NCBI GenBank assembly: GCA_018302185.1 | Contig: JAGVZX010000127.1 | Coordinates: 1 to 6,933, forward strand | Length of the DNA: 6,933 nucleotides | Origin: Candidatus Woesearchaeota archaeon | GTDB taxonomy: Archaea; Nanobdellota; Nanobdellia; Woesearchaeales; UBA10200 | Reading direction: 5' to 3' | The notes under the pieces: generated by a model | Database searches by the model: none | Told to the model about the DNA's origin: nothing | What the model saw: only the letters and a program-made list of their open reading frames with translations | Shown: positions 5,939 to 6,933 of the stretch, piece by piece | Layout: every line of letters starts with the position of its first letter | Position numbering within the stretch: position 1 is the first letter of the stretch | Position numbers and translations under genes: made by a program

Positions 5939-6661
5939 ATGAAAATAACAATAGACACTTCTCAAGACTCAAAAGAGGATATCAGGAAGGTAGTTGCGCT
6001 TCTTAGTAATTATTTGAATAGCAGTGAAAGTAGCGTCATTGGCAATTCAAGTGGTGTTTTTCCAGAGCCTGTAAGTGAAGGCGGATTTTTTGGAGCAGAG
6101 AGCAATAACATAGGTTTAAGTGAGCAAAATGTAGTAAATACAGTTGCATCTGCTAGTACGAATAGTAGTAATAGTTTAAGCAATAATAATTCAGTCGGAA
6201 GCAATGCAAGCACTCCACAAACTCAGGAACAGCCGATGCCATTTATCAATATATTCGGAGATGAGAGCAGTGCAAATACTAGTGCTGGCAACAGTAATTC
6301 TAGTAATAATGTATTAAGCAATAATAATTCTGTTGGAAATAATTTAGGCAGTACAACAAATGTTCCTAGCCAAACATCGTCACCCCCTGATATATTCAGT
6401 GTTTTTGGAAGTGCAAATAATAGTAATAATAACCAAAATAATGTAGGTGGCATCGGTGCTGTTAATAATTACAATAATAGTAATAACATTGGTACTGGAG
6501 TAAATAACCTTGGCAACAGTACAGCAGCTGTCCCTAAAAAGACTTTTGCAGGAATATTCAAAGGAATACCTATACTAGGAAACTTAAGCTTTGGGCAAGA
6601 TGATCATGAAGAGCTTACTGAAGAGGAGAAAGCTGCTGCGAAGAAGGTTGTGGAGTATTAG
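5939..6661 (+). CDS. Asn/Ser-rich low-complexity protein with ordered ends, function unknown
   Basis: A 240-residue protein I cannot assign to a function. Residues 1-27 (MKITIDTSQDSKEDIRKVVA and on to LLSNYLN) read as a beta strand plus amphipathic helix. Residues 28-198 are low complexity; the whole protein has about 42 Asn and 39 Ser, with no Cys or Trp. Residues 200-240 (KKTFAGIFKGIPILGNL, then acidic DDHEELTEEEKAAAKK) look ordered again. The linker has repeats: LSNNNSVG at 80-87 and again at 126-133, backed by an identical 17-base stretch at 6176 and 6314, and IFG/VFG patches near 105-107 and 155-157. There is no signal peptide or membrane segment, so it should be cytosolic. No Shine-Dalgarno is seen; AATTATTAAT near 5891-5900 may be a weak TATA. 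From memory, small DPANN proteins with a similar MKI-IDT N-terminus exist, but none has a function I can name. Confidence 0.75.
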   Translation: MKITIDTSQDSKEDIRKVVALLSNYLNSSESSVIGNSSGVFPEPVSEGGFFGAESNNIGLSEQNVVNTVASASTNSSNSLSNNNSVGSNASTPQTQEQPMPFINIFGDESSANTSAGNSNSSNNVLSNNNSVGNNLGSTTNVPSQTSSPPDIFSVFGSANNSNNNQNNVGGIGAVNNYNNSNNIGTGVNNLGNSTAAVPKKTFAGIFKGIPILGNLSFGQDDHEELTEEEKAAAKKVVEY

Positions 6662-6683
6662 AGACATTTTAATTAAGAGGTTA

Positions 6684-6926
6684 TCACTTATTTTCTTTGG
6701 TTAATTCCTGTTTCATGTAATTCTCAATCACTCTGCTCATGTTTAGGTTATGCAGTACACAGAATTTTTTAAATGCAGCCAATATCTGCTCATTTATGGT
6801 TACATCTATCCTTTTCCTGTAGGTAAATTTAGGTATTTTTTTTGTTCTTTCGAATTCTTCCAATGCAGAGAATATCTCTGGATGTTTCTTTATCCCTTGG
6901 AATGCATATTCAGCGAATGATGGCAT
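6684..6926 (-). CDS. Ribbon-helix-helix (CopG/Arc-like) DNA-binding protein
   Basis: An 80-residue protein whose second half fits a ribbon-helix-helix domain: DNA-contacting strand KRIDVTI (38-44), helix A NEQILAAFKKFCVLHN (45-60), turn LNMS, and helix B RVIENYMKQEL. Such proteins bind DNA as dimers and act as repressors or as antitoxins of toxin-antitoxin pairs. The first 35 residues (AEYAFQGIKKHPEIFSALEE) appear helical and are outside the domain. Only seven bases lie upstream of ATG 6926 in the window and the frame stays open to the edge, so the true start may be further upstream. No toxin partner is visible downstream: the next gene is convergent, with 22 bases between the stops. Confidence 0.75.
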   Translation of the reverse strand: MPSFAEYAFQGIKKHPEIFSALEEFERTKKIPKFTYRKRIDVTINEQILAAFKKFCVLHNLNMSRVIENYMKQELTKENK

Positions 6927-6933
6927 AGAGTAT

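Noticed and set aside
5939..6661. Reading the Asn/Ser-rich protein as a glycosylated surface or S-layer protein, given its many N-X-S/T sequons
   Set aside because: It has no signal peptide, membrane anchor or Cys, so the sequons most likely follow from composition alone.
6684..6926. RHH protein as the antitoxin of a toxin-antitoxin pair
   Set aside because: No small toxin gene follows it in the window; the adjacent gene is convergent. A partner upstream beyond the edge cannot be excluded.

Overview
The window looks archaeal, most likely a low-GC DPANN-type lineage (Woesearchaeota/Pacearchaeota-like). Three genes (an Lrp/AsnC regulator, a TatD hydrolase and proC) have a TATA box centred about 25-27 bases upstream of the start codon with no room for a leader, the archaeal leaderless arrangement. 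The regulator has the compact archaeal Lrp architecture. The Asn/Ser-rich protein near the right end resembles, from memory, poorly characterised DPANN proteins. The lineage assignment is inference; the archaeal assignment is firmer.

Layout. Positions 1-826 (minus) hold the N-terminal 275 residues of a type I L-asparaginase that runs off the left edge. It is divergent from an Lrp/AsnC regulator (974-1414, plus). The 147-base spacer holds two opposing TATA boxes and a 12-bp palindrome suited to an autoregulatory operator. A TatD-family metal-dependent hydrolase follows (from 1458, plus). It is broken at its 3' end: a 37-bp inverted copy (36/37 identical) of the gene's own upstream sequence sits where the last metal-binding Asp should be encoded and creates an early stop. 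The intact family C-terminus continues in the -1 frame up to 2284. Convergent to it lies a complete proline pathway on the minus strand, in transcription order proC (5836-4973), proA (4690-3416) and proB (3361-2285). Together they convert glutamate to proline via gamma-glutamyl phosphate, glutamate semialdehyde/pyrroline-5-carboxylate and P5C reduction. Between proC and proA lies a more GC-rich element of about 200 bp bounded by 18-bp imperfect terminal inverted repeats (4741-4940). Downstream of the divergent proC promoter is an Asn/Ser-rich low-complexity protein (5939-6661, plus). It is convergent with a small ribbon-helix-helix DNA-binding protein (6926-6684, minus) whose start lies close to the right edge.

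The genes share a nitrogen and amino-acid theme: asparaginase, a feast/famine-type regulator and proline synthesis. The clearest anomaly is the self-templated inverted duplication inside tatD, which is either a real replication template-switch mutation or an amplification/assembly artefact. No CRISPR array, tRNA, rRNA or transposase gene was seen.
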